Positions 1-8,620 of a DNA stretch of 64,000 nt are shown here, one piece after another. A program made the position numbers and the translations under genes. Positions within the stretch are counted from its first letter, which is position 1, and each line of letters starts with the position of its first letter. This DNA is from Caryophanales bacterium (lineage in GTDB: Bacteria; Bacillota; Bacilli; Bacillales; Bacillaceae_J): the NCBI GenBank assembly GCA_012840465.1, contig DULJ01000048.1, positions 1 through 64,000 on the forward strand, given 5' to 3'. Below the pieces are notes generated by a model. That model searched no databases. It was not told where the DNA came from and saw only the letters and a program-made list of their open reading frames with translations.

Positions 1-416
1 GCAAATCCATGAAAATGCACCTCGCAAATTGGTATTTTTGGTGGTTTAGCCACTTCCATTTTACCACTTTTCGCTAAGGTGCATTTTTGTTTTTTGAAAA
101 ATTTTTGGACTTTTTGAACACGCTCTATATCATAATTATCAAATGTTTTAATTTTCCACTCCCCATCTACCTTTTTTAATGTGCAAGCGAATTGATGAAT
201 TTTACCTTTAGTATTTGTAATCGCGTAAAGAACAACAGCTTTATTTTCATTTTCAGTTAATAATTGCGTACCGATAAATTCCTCGAAATACTTCGCACCC
301 GCTATATAAAGCTTTTTCATAATGAAATTCGGTCCCTTTGCAAAATAAGACCAGTCCGGCTGTTTAGTTTGAATCAGATTCTCAAAATAGTCGATTACTA
401 CTTTTTCAGGACTCAT
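1..416 (-). CDS. Hypothetical protein, 3' end cut by the window edge
   Basis: Reading leftward from ATG 416 there is an open frame with no stop to base 1 (138 codons). The start follows GAGGGGTGAG at a short spacing. The product begins MSPEKVVIDYFENLIQ and has alternating charged and aromatic segments, with an FAKGPNF and a DGEWKIKTF stretch. This resembles small alpha+beta NTF2-like or lipocalin-like folds, but I do not recognise the family. The last 30 visible codons run through a 75-base inverted repeat (13-87), so the true C-terminus may be unusual. It is divergent from the antiporter gene at 569. The reading frame is certain; the function is unknown. Confidence 0.6.
   Translation of the reverse strand, partial: MSPEKVVIDYFENLIQTKQPDWSYFAKGPNFIMKKLYIAGAKYFEEFIGTQLLTENENKAVVLYAITNTKGKIHQFACTLKKVDGEWKIKTFDNYDIERVQKVQKFFKKQKCTLAKSGKMEVAKPPKIPICEVHFHGF
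13..94. repeat. Long-loop inverted repeat ending in a T run
   Basis: AAAATGCACCT (13-23) pairs with AGGTGCATTTT (77-87). The loop holds a small inner GTGG/CCAC hairpin, and T-rich sequence follows on the plus side. It could be a terminator for a plus-strand transcript entering from the left, but it lies inside the minus-strand reading frame. Confidence 0.4.
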
Positions 417-568
417 AGGCTCACCCCTCATAGCAGATTTTGCTATAGTAAGGTTTATACTGTTCTGTTTGGAATAATGACAGAAAAATAAAACATTATC
501 AGACAAAAAACAAACAACCCCCTTTGGTGATAATGCATCCACTTTATTGGCATACTAAGGAGTGATTT

Positions 569-2014
569 ATGCAATTTAGGAGGATGTTAGTGGCACATTC
601 GTGGGTTTCTTTATTGCCTTTTCTAATTGTGATTTCCATGTCCATTTGGTTAAAAGACATTTTACCAGGTCTTGTCGTTGGACTTCTTGTTGGTTCAATC
701 CTAGTGGCATCTGATGTTTTAGTCGGAACACAGCAATCTGTTTCCTACATTGTAACTACATTGTCGGATGATACAAATATTAAAATTGTCGGTTTCCTTT
801 ATTTATTTGGTGGCTTAGTTGGAATGATGAATATATCTGGTGGTATTAAAGGCTTCTCAGAGTGGGTCGGGAGAAAAATAAAAACAGAACAAGGAATACT
901 CGGACTTATATGGCTTACCCTTCCTTTTACGTTCATGATGCCTATGTTTCGGATTATGATGATCGGCCCGATTGTCAAATCATTAATCAATAAAATGAAC
1001 TTATCGAAGCAAAAGGTCGGAATGACGATGGATATTTCAACAGAATCAATCATCGTTCTTTTACCGGTTGCGACCGCATTTGTTGGTTTTATGGTATCAC
1101 TTGTAGAAGGCGGCATACGTGACCTTGATTTAGGAATGTCAGCCTACGAGGTATTTTTATTAAGTATATTGTTTAATTTTTATGCGATTATTATGTTAAT
1201 CATTGGGATTGTTCAAACCTTTTGGCCTTCAAAGAAAAAGGCTAATTCATCTAATCAACATCAAGCTAACATTGAGGATGAGGAACACGAATTTCATAGG
1301 GCTTGTATAACTAAAGAACTATCATTAGTAGACGCTCAACCATGGCATTTAATTGTCCCTGTCTTTTTACTCCTAGCATTATCTTTATTTCTTTTATGGA
1401 AAAACGGAACAGATTTAGGGGCTAAAACGGTATTTGAAGCCTTTTCGACGGCTGATGCCACTTTTGTCATGCTTCTCGCTGTTTTTATCACACTGATTTT
1501 CACATTTGTGTTTTATATTGTGCGGAAGCAAGAGTTAAACGAAATTCTGTATCATTTTTATGACGGCGGTAATCAAATGATGCAGGCGATCAGCATGCTG
1601 ATCCTGATTTGGGCACTTACAATGTCCGCAGAGGATCTTGGCTTTTCCGCATTTGTCAGTTCAACGTTGGGCGCTTTCTTACCAGCGTTTATGGTTCCGG
1701 CCACGATTTTTCTAATTGGTTCTGTTGTCGGTTATTTTATTGGATCATCATGGGGAACATGGGGATTATTTATGCCGCTTGGGATTGCGTTAGCGGTCTC
1801 TACCAATGCGTCCATCCCTTTAACAGTTGGTGCCGTTTTTGCCAGCGGTGCATTTGGAGCGTTAACCTCACCACTAGGTGATACAACGATAACGACCGCC
1901 TCCATTTTGGATATGGAGCTTGTCGATTATGCTCGCTATAAGTTAAAGCTGTCTGCAGTTGGTGCAGCCATCGCAGCGGTATTGTATATTGTATGTGGTT
2001 TGTTTTTTGTTTGA
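569..2014 (+). CDS. Na+/H+ antiporter, NhaC-like family
   Basis: A 481-residue integral membrane protein of about a dozen hydrophobic segments, broken by one charged loop at residues 220-250 (KKKANSSN...EDEEHEF). The repeated glycine-rich helices (SSWGTWGLFMPLG, GAFGALTSPLGDTT) match the NhaC/ion-transporter superfamily, which exchanges cytoplasmic Na+ for external H+ at the membrane. It stands alone, divergent from the gene at 416, and is closed by a terminator. Two starts are well placed: ATG 569 behind AAGGAG (557-562), and GTG 590 behind a second perfect AGGAGG (578-583), both with 6-base spacing. I kept the upstream ATG. The exact ion or amine substrate cannot be fixed, because MleN-type malate/lactate exchangers belong to the same superfamily. 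Confidence 0.85.
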   Translation: MQFRRMLVAHSWVSLLPFLIVISMSIWLKDILPGLVVGLLVGSILVASDVLVGTQQSVSYIVTTLSDDTNIKIVGFLYLFGGLVGMMNISGGIKGFSEWVGRKIKTEQGILGLIWLTLPFTFMMPMFRIMMIGPIVKSLINKMNLSKQKVGMTMDISTESIIVLLPVATAFVGFMVSLVEGGIRDLDLGMSAYEVFLLSILFNFYAIIMLIIGIVQTFWPSKKKANSSNQHQANIEDEEHEFHRACITKELSLVDAQPWHLIVPVFLLLALSLFLLWKNGTDLGAKTVFEAFSTADATFVMLLAVFITLIFTFVFYIVRKQELNEILYHFYDGGNQMMQAISMLILIWALTMSAEDLGFSAFVSSTLGAFLPAFMVPATIFLIGSVVGYFIGSSWGTWGLFMPLGIALAVSTNASIPLTVGAVFASGAFGALTSPLGDTTITTASILDMELVDYARYKLKLSAVGAAIAAVLYIVCGLFFV

Positions 2015-2018
2015 TAGA

Positions 2019-2066
2019 TAAAAAAGAAGCAGGAGTATGCGAAATGATTCTTGCTTCTTTTTTATA
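2019..2066. terminator. Bidirectional rho-independent terminator
   Basis: AAAAAAGAAGCA pairs with TGCTTCTTTTTT across a 20-base loop between two convergent genes, with A and T runs on both sides. Confidence 0.75.
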
Positions 2067-2071
2067 AAGAT

Positions 2072-2497
2072 TTACGTAAAAGATATTGTATAAGGGCCGT
2101 CAAGATCCGGATGACTAAGTAAGCGAATAAATTTGGGTTCACAACGAATGACAATATAATTTGGATCATCTGGTCCTGTTAAATATTTCAGAAAATTTTC
2201 ATGCCAAAGACGGTCCTTTAATTCTTTTTCATCATGTATTGTTGCAACTGCAACAATATCTATAAATGGATTTCCCAATCCACCACCTAACAGAACATGT
2301 ACTTTATTATTATTTTCGATATCCTGTACTTTTTCAGTCTGTTTGCTTGAAATTGTATAAAGAATATAGTCTTCCTCATCATTCCGAAAAATCATATAGC
2401 GGGAAAACGGCTGGTCCCCTTTCATCGTAGTTAACGTCCCCAAGCGATGTTCACCCATGATTCGTTTTATTTCACTTTTTATTTGAAGTTCATCCAA
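2072..2497 (-). CDS. Pyridoxamine 5'-phosphate oxidase family protein (general stress protein 26-like)
   Basis: About 141 residues with the split-barrel flavin-binding pattern: IMGEHRLGTLTTMKGDQPFSRYM at the N-terminus, then YILYTISSKQTEKVQDIENNNKVHVLL, the typical strand-helix-strand of FMN-binding GSP26-like proteins. These bind FMN or a related cofactor in the cytoplasm; the substrate is usually unknown. A longer reading starts at TTG 2530 inside the upstream gene but has no ribosome site. I chose TTG 2497, which lies 8 bases after AGAGGTG (2506-2512). It follows the luciferase-like gene and is probably co-transcribed with it, an arrangement that suggests a shared flavin-dependent role. 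Confidence 0.8.
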   Translation of the reverse strand: MDELQIKSEIKRIMGEHRLGTLTTMKGDQPFSRYMIFRNDEEDYILYTISSKQTEKVQDIENNNKVHVLLGGGLGNPFIDIVAVATIHDEKELKDRLWHENFLKYLTGPDDPNYIVIRCEPKFIRLLSHPDLDGPYTISFT

Positions 2498-2516
2498 GTT
2501 CTTTGCACCTCTTTTA

Positions 2517-3518
2517 CTATTTTCCTTCAACTATTTCTTTCAAAATCTCATAAGATCGTTTTTGTTTTTCGGGGTCGAAAATATAAGTTACGGCCATGAT
2601 TTCATCGACATTGTATGCCTCTTGGAATTTCGTTAACTGCTCACGGGTGGTATCTTTACTTCCTATTAATGAAATCCTAGTTCTTTCTAACTGCATTTGT
2701 TTTTCCAACGGGCTCCACAACTTCTCCATATTTTGGACAGGCGGCATTAATGGAGCTTGTGTTCTCCGGATGATATTCAGTCCAAATTGATGCATTGTTG
2801 TCGCTAAAAATTGGGCCTCTTCATCACTTTCAGCAGCAACGACATTCATACAAACCATCATATATGGCTTTTGTAAGTATTGTGATGGTTCGAAGCGGCT
2901 ACGATAGATAGTAATAGCTTCTTCCATGTAAGTAGGCGCAAAGTGTGATGCAAAGACATATGGTAAACCTAATCGTGCAGCTAAATAAGCTGATTCTGTC
3001 GAAGAACCAAGGATATAAATTGGAATGTTTGTGTCTATCCCCGGATAAGCTTTTACTACACCCTGTTTTTCATCTGGTCCAAAATAGTTTAGTAAGGCTT
3101 GAACGTCCTCAGGAAATGTATAGACGGAATCATGCTGTGAGCGTCTAAGAGCGTTGGCCGTCATCATGTCTGTTCCAGGTGCCCGACCAAGTCCAAGGTC
3201 CAGACGATTTGGATAGATTGTGGCCATCGTTCCAAATTGTTCGGCAACTACCAATGGTGAATGATTCGGCAGCATAATTCCGCCTGAACCAACACGAATA
3301 TGGTCTGTATGCTCCAATGTATGCTTAATTAAAATGGCAGTAGCTGAGCTTACAAGTTTTGATGTGTTATGATGTTCTGCAATCCAAAAACGTTCATAAC
3401 CCATTTTTTCAGTTGCCTGTGCCAAATCAACCATTGTATCAATGGCATCCCTTGCTTCCTCTTTCAGTCGTACCGGGACTAAACTTAAAACTGATACTGG
3501 TATATTAATATTTGCCAT
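2517..3518 (-). CDS. LLM-class flavin-dependent oxidoreductase (luciferase-like)
   Basis: A 333-residue TIM-barrel flavoprotein. It starts [17 protein letters not shown], has the RFWIAEHHN motif near residue 45, [22 protein letters not shown] near 80 and [12 protein letters not shown] near 110. These are the hallmark segments of the bacterial luciferase-like group 1 family (YceB/YhbW type), which uses reduced FMN from a separate reductase. ATG 3518 is preferred over TTG 3527, which sits too close to the GGAAAGGA ribosome site. It is first in a two-gene unit with the GSP26-like gene. The substrate is unknown. Confidence 0.87.
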   Translation of the reverse strand: MANINIPVSVLSLVPVRLKEEARDAIDTMVDLAQATEKMGYERFWIAEHHNTSKLVSSATAILIKHTLEHTDHIRVGSGGIMLPNHSPLVVAEQFGTMATIYPNRLDLGLGRAPGTDMMTANALRRSQHDSVYTFPEDVQALLNYFGPDEKQGVVKAYPGIDTNIPIYILGSSTESAYLAARLGLPYVFASHFAPTYMEEAITIYRSRFEPSQYLQKPYMMVCMNVVAAESDEEAQFLATTMHQFGLNIIRRTQAPLMPPVQNMEKLWSPLEKQMQLERTRISLIGSKDTTREQLTKFQEAYNVDEIMAVTYIFDPEKQKRSYEILKEIVEGK

Positions 3519-3582
3519 CTTTATCAAGTTTCCTTTCCTATTTAATTCTATTCATAATTTGATAATAGCAATTTGTTGTTTT

Positions 3583-3614
3583 ACTAACAAACATAAAGGC
3601 TTATGCATACACTA
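3583..3614 (+). promoter_or_regulatory. Possible sigma-K-type promoter
   Basis: AACA at 3586-3589 and CATACACTA at 3606-3614 are 16 bases apart, fitting AC-N16-CATANNNTA, the late mother-cell pattern. It lies upstream of the repeat protein at 3644, whose composition suits a spore surface. Confidence 0.45.
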
Positions 3615-3643
3615 TTTCGATAAGATGAGGAGGCGAATTTAAT

Positions 3644-3910
3644 ATGGAAAGAATGTACGGTTTAAATCCTAATTTTGGATCCCAACAAGGGCTGGGAGGT
3701 TTTAATCCAAGCAATGTTTATCATCATGGACAAGGTGGCTTCTATCCAGGCCAGGGGTACCATCACGGGCATAGTGGCTATTATCCAGGGTATGGATTTC
3801 ATCATGGCCATAGCGGCTATTATCCTGGTTACGGTTTCCATCATGGTCATAGCGGCTATTACCCAGGGCAAGGTTTCCACCATGGCCAGGGCGGTTTTTA
3901 TCCGAGATAA
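3644..3910 (+). CDS. Gly/His/Tyr repeat protein, probable spore surface component
   Basis: An 88-residue protein made almost wholly of near-identical 13-residue units of the form GFHHGHSGYYPGY (four to five copies from about residue 26). It has no hydrophobic segment, signal peptide or cysteine. AGGAGG (3628-3633) precedes ATG 3644. Low-complexity His/Tyr/Gly proteins of this kind occur in Bacillus spore coats, where tyrosines can be cross-linked and histidines can bind metals. That role is inferred from composition and from the sigma-K-like box upstream; no homologue is recognised by name. Confidence 0.7.
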   Translation: MERMYGLNPNFGSQQGLGGFNPSNVYHHGQGGFYPGQGYHHGHSGYYPGYGFHHGHSGYYPGYGFHHGHSGYYPGQGFHHGQGGFYPR

Positions 3911-4062
3911 ATATTTAAGCAAGCCGATACTTCCTGCTTTTTTTCATAGTAACCATCATCGCATAAAATATATCGATTGCTACCACTTAGATATCTGATT
4001 TATATCTATTTGATATCTACCCAGTATCTAGTGCTATAAACGGGAAATCCTACCGATAAAAA

Positions 4063-4100
4063 AAGGAATAGACTAGCCATATAGCGTGTGTCTATTCCTT
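4063..4100 (-). terminator. Rho-independent terminator
   Basis: AAGGAATAGAC (4063-4073) pairs with GTCTATTCCTT (4090-4100). Read leftward it is followed by a run of seven T. It lies just downstream of the decayed symporter gene, so it is probably that gene's old terminator, now serving the genes upstream. Confidence 0.75.
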
Positions 4101-4115
4101 ATCCTAAGTTATAAC

Positions 4116-4292
4116 TTATCCTTCAACTATCTCTGTTTGTCGATATACTTCTTCATCAAATTCACCGGTAATTCTGCTTGTTAAAATTCCAGTCGTCATA
4201 CCTCCACTAACATTTAATGCAGTACGGCCCATATCAATTAATGGTTCAGCAGAGATTAACAAACCTGCAATTTCATAACTGGCGTTTTTTAT
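4116..4292 (-). pseudogene. 3' remnant of a cystine/dicarboxylate:cation symporter (TcyP-like)
   Basis: The minus strand in the frame ending TAA 4116-4118 encodes about 58 residues ending ...RQTEIVEG. It includes [29 protein letters not shown] and [15 protein letters not shown]. This is the last transmembrane hairpin and tail of the dicarboxylate/amino acid:cation symporter family (about 460 residues when intact). Nothing of the first 400 residues is present: the frame joins directly onto the stop codon of the hypothetical gene at 4293. It has no start and no ribosome site. It is a deletion remnant, not a functional gene. Confidence 0.8.
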
Positions 4293-4760
4293 TCACTCAG
4301 AGTATTCTGCGATAGCCGCAACCAACTCATGTAAAAAGGAAAAAATTAAACCATATGCTGCTCCAATCGTCATATCCTCTTTAAAACCAGTCACATGATT
4401 AAAAGTAAAATTCAAATCCCACAAGCCGTCCTCACCGTTAAATATTAGATCGAATTGCGCTTCTTCCGTTTCTAACTGTTTTCCAAGTTGTTCCTTTATT
4501 TTAGATGCATGCTTCTTTTGGAGTTTTAGACCTAACATCACGTCATAGGTGCCAAAAGCATCATCAACTTCAAAAGAAACAGCATCAGTCCTTACTTTAT
4601 CAAACGATTTCGATTCAACATACAGAAACTCATTTTTGTGTTTTTTGAAGTAATCAATCGGCTCTTTTAAAAATTCTATCGTTTCTTTCGCAAGAACTTC
4701 TTCCGTTTCTTTATCAATACGCTCAATATGAGCATCATCAAAATTTAAAATCGAATTCAT
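4293..4760 (-). CDS. Conserved hypothetical cytoplasmic protein
   Basis: 155 residues, acidic, with no membrane segment. A charged helical N-terminal half (IERIDKETEEVLAKETIEF) is followed by a beta-rich part (FDLIFNGEDGLWDLNFTFN) and a hydrophobic C-terminal helix (YGLIFSFLHELVAAIAEYSE). I do not recognise a family. ATG 4760 lies 7 bases after GGAGGT; the TTG six bases upstream is too close to that site. The stop codon abuts the symporter remnant, so the last residues could in principle derive from the deletion event. It lies 27 bases downstream of exoA and may be co-transcribed with it. Confidence 0.7.
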   Translation of the reverse strand: MNSILNFDDAHIERIDKETEEVLAKETIEFLKEPIDYFKKHKNEFLYVESKSFDKVRTDAVSFEVDDAFGTYDVMLGLKLQKKHASKIKEQLGKQLETEEAQFDLIFNGEDGLWDLNFTFNHVTGFKEDMTIGAAYGLIFSFLHELVAAIAEYSE

Positions 4761-4787
4761 TTCCAATACCTCCCATACCTTTTTGAC

Positions 4788-5543
4788 TTATAATTTCATA
4801 TCAAGACAAACCGGACAATGATCGCTTCCCATGATTTCTGTATGAATTTGTGAATCGACAACCAGGTTACTAACTCTCTTTGAAACGATAAAATAATCAA
4901 TTCTCCACCCGATATTTCTTTCCCTTACCTTATTCATGTAGCTCCACCAAGTATATACATCCCCCTTTTCAGGATATAGATATCTAAAACTGTCGACAAA
5001 CCCGGAATCAAGCATTCTTGTCATTTTTTCGCGTTCTTCATCTGTAAAACCGGAGTTCCCTCTATTAGTTTTATAATTTTTCAAATCAATTTCTTGATGA
5101 GCAACATTTAAATCCCCACATAAAATCACTGGCTTAACTTTGTCCAATTCTAATAAATAGTTACGTATATTGTCTTCCCATTCCAACCGGTAGCTTAGTC
5201 TCGCCAAATCCCGTTGTGAATTGGGGGTATATACATTAACAAGATAAAACGACGTAAACTCCAACGTGATCGCTCTACCTTCTTGGTCCTCCATATGATC
5301 CCCCAACCCGTACGCAACGGAAAGTGGCTTAATTTTTGTAAAAACGGCAGTCCCCGAATACCCCTTTTTCACAGCGTAATTCCAATACTGACTGTAGTTT
5401 TCAAGGTTTAAATCTATTTGTCCTTCCTGCAATTTAGTTTCTTGAATACAAAAAATATCCGTATCCATTTCATTAAAATAATCTAAAAATCCTTTTTGAA
5501 CACAAGCACGAAGTCCGTTCACATTCCATGATATTAGTTTCAT
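4788..5543 (-). CDS. exoA: Exodeoxyribonuclease III
   Basis: 251 residues, the usual length for ExoA/Xth. Motifs in order: KLISWNVNGLRA (start), FCIQETKLQ (catalytic Glu near 35), VNVYTPNSQ, PVILCGDLNVAH (active-site Asp and Asn), YTWWSY, GWRIDYF, and MGSDHCPV at the end with the catalytic Asp-His. This is a Mg2+-dependent AP endonuclease and 3'-5' exonuclease acting in base excision repair. ATG 5543 begins the conserved MKLISW; an AAAGGAG lies upstream at a rather long 14-base spacing. Confidence 0.96.
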   Translation of the reverse strand: MKLISWNVNGLRACVQKGFLDYFNEMDTDIFCIQETKLQEGQIDLNLENYSQYWNYAVKKGYSGTAVFTKIKPLSVAYGLGDHMEDQEGRAITLEFTSFYLVNVYTPNSQRDLARLSYRLEWEDNIRNYLLELDKVKPVILCGDLNVAHQEIDLKNYKTNRGNSGFTDEEREKMTRMLDSGFVDSFRYLYPEKGDVYTWWSYMNKVRERNIGWRIDYFIVSKRVSNLVVDSQIHTEIMGSDHCPVCLDMKL

Positions 5544-5632
5544 AATTGTTTTCTCTACTCCTTTAAATCCGTAACAATACATATTTTATTGTAAATATTA
5601 ATAATGTGCACGTCCATAAATTGCCTAAAAAG

Positions 5633-6778
5633 TTACATGCAAGTCCCTTCAAAAGTCCCAAGTACAGATCTTGTAATAATTTCAATAGCTATATAAAGAG
5701 CATCATGGTTAAATGTCATATTAGGATGATGTAGGCCAGGTGTTAAATCACAGCCAAGACCAAGCATCGTGGCTTTGATTGCGGGTCTTTCTTTCGTATA
5801 AAAATGAAAATCCTCTCCACCCGGTGTCATGATTGGACCAACAAGTCCTCCTGTTCCAAGGGTATCTTCTATGGCCTTTGCCAAAAGTCGTTCCGCTTGA
5901 GGATCAACTACTGCGGCATATACTTTGCTTTTCTGTTCAATCGTTAATTCACATTGGTATAAAGTAGCCAAACCCTTTATTATGCGATTGACCTTTTCAA
6001 TCAATTGCTCCATTGCCTCATTCGTTTGTGCACGTAAATCAAGACTGAACTTGGCTGAACCAGGAATAATATTCGCATTTGTACTGTTACCTGCAGAAAC
6101 ATGTGTCATTTTAACGGAATATGGTACAAGCGGATCCAGACGAATTCCTTTCATTTGTTCAACAATGGCTGCAATAACTTCAATAGCATTGACTGTTAAG
6201 TGTGGTTTGGCGGCATGTCCATCAAAACCATGAATCTCGCCTAATAATGTTGTAGTTGCCCCATGGATGATACCCGATGAAGCTTGACCGAACTTTAGTT
6301 CCTGAATGGGGCGTAGATGAACCCCGTAAAGGAAGTCAATATCTTCCATTACCTGTTTTTCTACCATTTTTAATGCGCCTTTCCCGACTTCTTCAGCTGG
6401 TTGAAAAATGAATTTTACTGTCCCAGGTATCGTGGCTTTCATTTTTTTCAATAGTAATAGAACACCTAAAACAATCGCCATATGAGCATCATGTCCACAA
6501 GAATGGTTAGCACGGAAGGTACCATTTACTTCCTGAAAAAGAGCATCCATATCGGATCTCACACCAACTGTAATATTATTTTCACTTTTCTTAGCTGACC
6601 ATATCCCGACGACTCCAGGGATATCATCAAACTGTTTAACCTCAAGTCCAGTCTTTTCAAGGATCTTTGCGATAAAATTTGTAGTTTGAAATTCCCTCCA
6701 GCTTATTTCAGGATTTTCATGTAAATGCTGAAATATGTTCAAAATCTCAGGTTTTAGTTCCCCAATTAATCTTTTCAT
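5633..6778 (-). CDS. amhX: M20 family amidohydrolase (AmhX-like)
   Basis: 381 residues of the M20D peptidase/aminoacylase type. Metal-binding and catalytic segments visible: RSDMDAL (near 75), NHSCGHDAHMA (near 92-100), FQPAEEVGKGA (catalytic Glu near 130), GVHLRP (near 155), and GGEDFHFY (near 325). Between 180 and 290 lies the dimerisation domain (GFDGHAAKPHLTVNAIE). Members hydrolyse N-acyl or aminobenzoyl-type amides, and the length matches B. subtilis AmhX. It has a good site, AGAGGA, 5 bases before ATG 6778, and follows the YitT-type gene by 14 bases, forming one unit. The natural substrate is not defined. Confidence 0.85.
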   Translation of the reverse strand: MKRLIGELKPEILNIFQHLHENPEISWREFQTTNFIAKILEKTGLEVKQFDDIPGVVGIWSAKKSENNITVGVRSDMDALFQEVNGTFRANHSCGHDAHMAIVLGVLLLLKKMKATIPGTVKFIFQPAEEVGKGALKMVEKQVMEDIDFLYGVHLRPIQELKFGQASSGIIHGATTTLLGEIHGFDGHAAKPHLTVNAIEVIAAIVEQMKGIRLDPLVPYSVKMTHVSAGNSTNANIIPGSAKFSLDLRAQTNEAMEQLIEKVNRIIKGLATLYQCELTIEQKSKVYAAVVDPQAERLLAKAIEDTLGTGGLVGPIMTPGGEDFHFYTKERPAIKATMLGLGCDLTPGLHHPNMTFNHDALYIAIEIITRSVLGTFEGTCM

Positions 6779-6792
6779 AATATTCCTCTTTC

Positions 6793-7662
6793 TTAATGAA
6801 TATCGTGCTTTTTGAAGTTCCCCCCCTTAACCTCCGTTACATCGTAGATCGCTACAAAGGCTCTAGGGTCAACTTCCTGGATAATTTCTTTCATTTTACT
6901 TTCTTCCAAGCGGTTAATGATGCAAGTAATTTCCTTGAATTGTTCATTTGAGTAACCGCCAAGTGCCAGTGAATACGTTGCTCCACGACCTAATCGGTCA
7001 CGTATCATTTCAACCATTAATTCCGGTTCCGTTGTTATAATCTTAAAGGCTTTCAAACCGCTTAAACCTTCCTCAACAATTGGAATCACTTTAGATGCGA
7101 TAAAGTAAGCAATTGCTGATAAAAAGGCACCTTGAAGACCAAAAACAGTCGATACAACTATAAATACAAACATATTCAAAAATAGGATTAAATCACTTGT
7201 TCCAAAAGGTAACTTTCTAGAAAGTAATACGGCTAACATGTCGATGCCATCTAATGCACCCCCATTACGTAAAGCCAACCCCATTCCAAAACCGATGATA
7301 ATCCCCCCAACAACAGTAATTAGCAGGGTATCACCTTGAATAATGGTGGGGATATGATGCATTAGACTGGTACTGACTGCCAGAGTAACAATACCAATTA
7401 CAGAATAAATAGCAAAACTTTTACCAATTTGTTTATAGCCTAAATAGATGAATGGGATATTTAATAAGGCAATTAAAAGACCTAGGGGTAATCCAAATAA
7501 TTGGGAACCAACAATACTAAGACCTGTCACACCACCATCTGATACACGGTTCGGGATTAAGACCGATTCTAATCCATATGCCGTTATAATGCCCCCCATG
7601 ATAACCAATAACGCTCGTGAAACTATCTTTAATTTATTAGTTTTTTGCTTTGTACTTGCCAT
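6793..7662 (-). CDS. YitT family membrane protein
   Basis: 289 residues. The N-terminal 200 contain five or six hydrophobic segments, including GLESVLIPNRVSDGGVTGLS and GGALDGIDMLAVLLSRK, which are signature stretches of the YitT/DUF161 family. The C-terminal 80 residues form the soluble DUF2179 domain (FKIITTEPELMVEMIRDRL, GGYSNEQFKEITCIINRLE). The family is membrane-embedded with no firmly established transport activity. It is first in an operon with the amidohydrolase 14 bases downstream, so a role in moving or sensing a small amide-type compound is possible but inferred only from that context. Confidence 0.88.
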   Translation of the reverse strand: MASTKQKTNKLKIVSRALLVIMGGIITAYGLESVLIPNRVSDGGVTGLSIVGSQLFGLPLGLLIALLNIPFIYLGYKQIGKSFAIYSVIGIVTLAVSTSLMHHIPTIIQGDTLLITVVGGIIIGFGMGLALRNGGALDGIDMLAVLLSRKLPFGTSDLILFLNMFVFIVVSTVFGLQGAFLSAIAYFIASKVIPIVEEGLSGLKAFKIITTEPELMVEMIRDRLGRGATYSLALGGYSNEQFKEITCIINRLEESKMKEIIQEVDPRAFVAIYDVTEVKGGNFKKHDIH

Positions 7663-7826
7663 ATCATTTTCCTCGTTTCAATTATCAACATAGTATTCCT
7701 TTATTTCTGTGGTTATTTTAACACAAAGGTGCCCACTTAGATTATATTATTTTGGCAATTTATACTTGTATATTTTGTGCTGTTTATCGAAAACTATAAT
7801 GAATATCATGAAGGAAGGGAATTTCG

Positions 7827-8576
7827 ATGCGTTTTATTCGTTGCTTTCTTATTATAGAGGTTCTTTTTATGGTGTTTGTAGGATTAGCTTGTTTTCCTAT
7901 TTCAGCCCATGCCACAAGCTACCCATTGCAAGCAAAGTATCCTGACATAATGATTTACAAGGCTCACACAACACAGAAGGTGATTGCTTTATCATTCGAT
8001 GACGGGCCTGATCAACGATTTACGCCGCTAATTTTAAATATTCTAAATAAATATGATGTGAAAGCAACTTTCTTTTTATTAGGAACAAGGGTTCAGACCT
8101 ATCCGAATATTGCAAAACGAATAAATGACGAAGGGCACGTAATTGGAAATCATACTTATTGGCACCCACAGCTGACAAAAACCGGTGTGAAAAATATGGT
8201 ATGGGAAATTGAAAAAAATGAAAAAGAAATTCTTTCTATTACAAATGTGAAAACAAATTTATTTCGAGCGCCCTATGGGGCTTTAAACGAAGAACTTGTT
8301 AAGCAACTGGATGAAATGGGCTATCGTGGGGCGGGGTGGTCTGTGGATTCAGAGGATTGGAAAAGTTTATCGTCTGTTAAAGTAAGAGAAAATATATTGA
8401 ACAATATTCACCCTGGAGCTATTATCCTAATGCATAGTGCTGGACATTGGACACAGGACTTAACTGGGACTGTTCTAGCTCTAAATGAACTCATACCCTA
8501 TTTGCAGGAGGAAGGATATACTTTTGTGACGATCCCGGAACTTTGGTCAATCGAACACGGGAATATAAACAAATAG
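7827..8576 (+). CDS. Secreted polysaccharide deacetylase (NodB domain)
   Basis: 249 residues: a signal peptide (hydrophobic 6-24, cleavage likely near AHA-TS) and a NodB domain from about residue 48. All five motifs are present: ALSFDDGPD (metal Asp), GNHTYWHPQ (metal His pair), RAPYG, AGWSVDSEDW and IILMHSAG. Such enzymes remove N-acetyl groups from peptidoglycan or chitin-like sugars outside the membrane, and several Bacillus relatives act in spore cortex or vegetative wall modification. GAAGGAAGGG precedes ATG 7827. It is monocistronic and closed by a strong terminator shared with the convergent SOD gene. Confidence 0.9.
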   Translation: MRFIRCFLIIEVLFMVFVGLACFPISAHATSYPLQAKYPDIMIYKAHTTQKVIALSFDDGPDQRFTPLILNILNKYDVKATFFLLGTRVQTYPNIAKRINDEGHVIGNHTYWHPQLTKTGVKNMVWEIEKNEKEILSITNVKTNLFRAPYGALNEELVKQLDEMGYRGAGWSVDSEDWKSLSSVKVRENILNNIHPGAIILMHSAGHWTQDLTGTVLALNELIPYLQEEGYTFVTIPELWSIEHGNINK

Positions 8577-8618
8577 CAGGAGCAAATTGGGGTTTCAATT
8601 GCCCTGCTATTTGTTTTG
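8569..8618. terminator. Bidirectional terminator between convergent genes
   Basis: ACAAATAGCAGG (8569-8580) pairs with CCTGCTATTTGT (8603-8614), between the deacetylase and sodC-like genes. Confidence 0.8.
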
Positions 8619-8620
8619 CG

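Noticed and set aside
264-491. Plus-strand 75-residue frame
   Set aside because: It overlaps the better minus-strand frame ending at 416, has no ribosome site, and its composition does not look like a protein.
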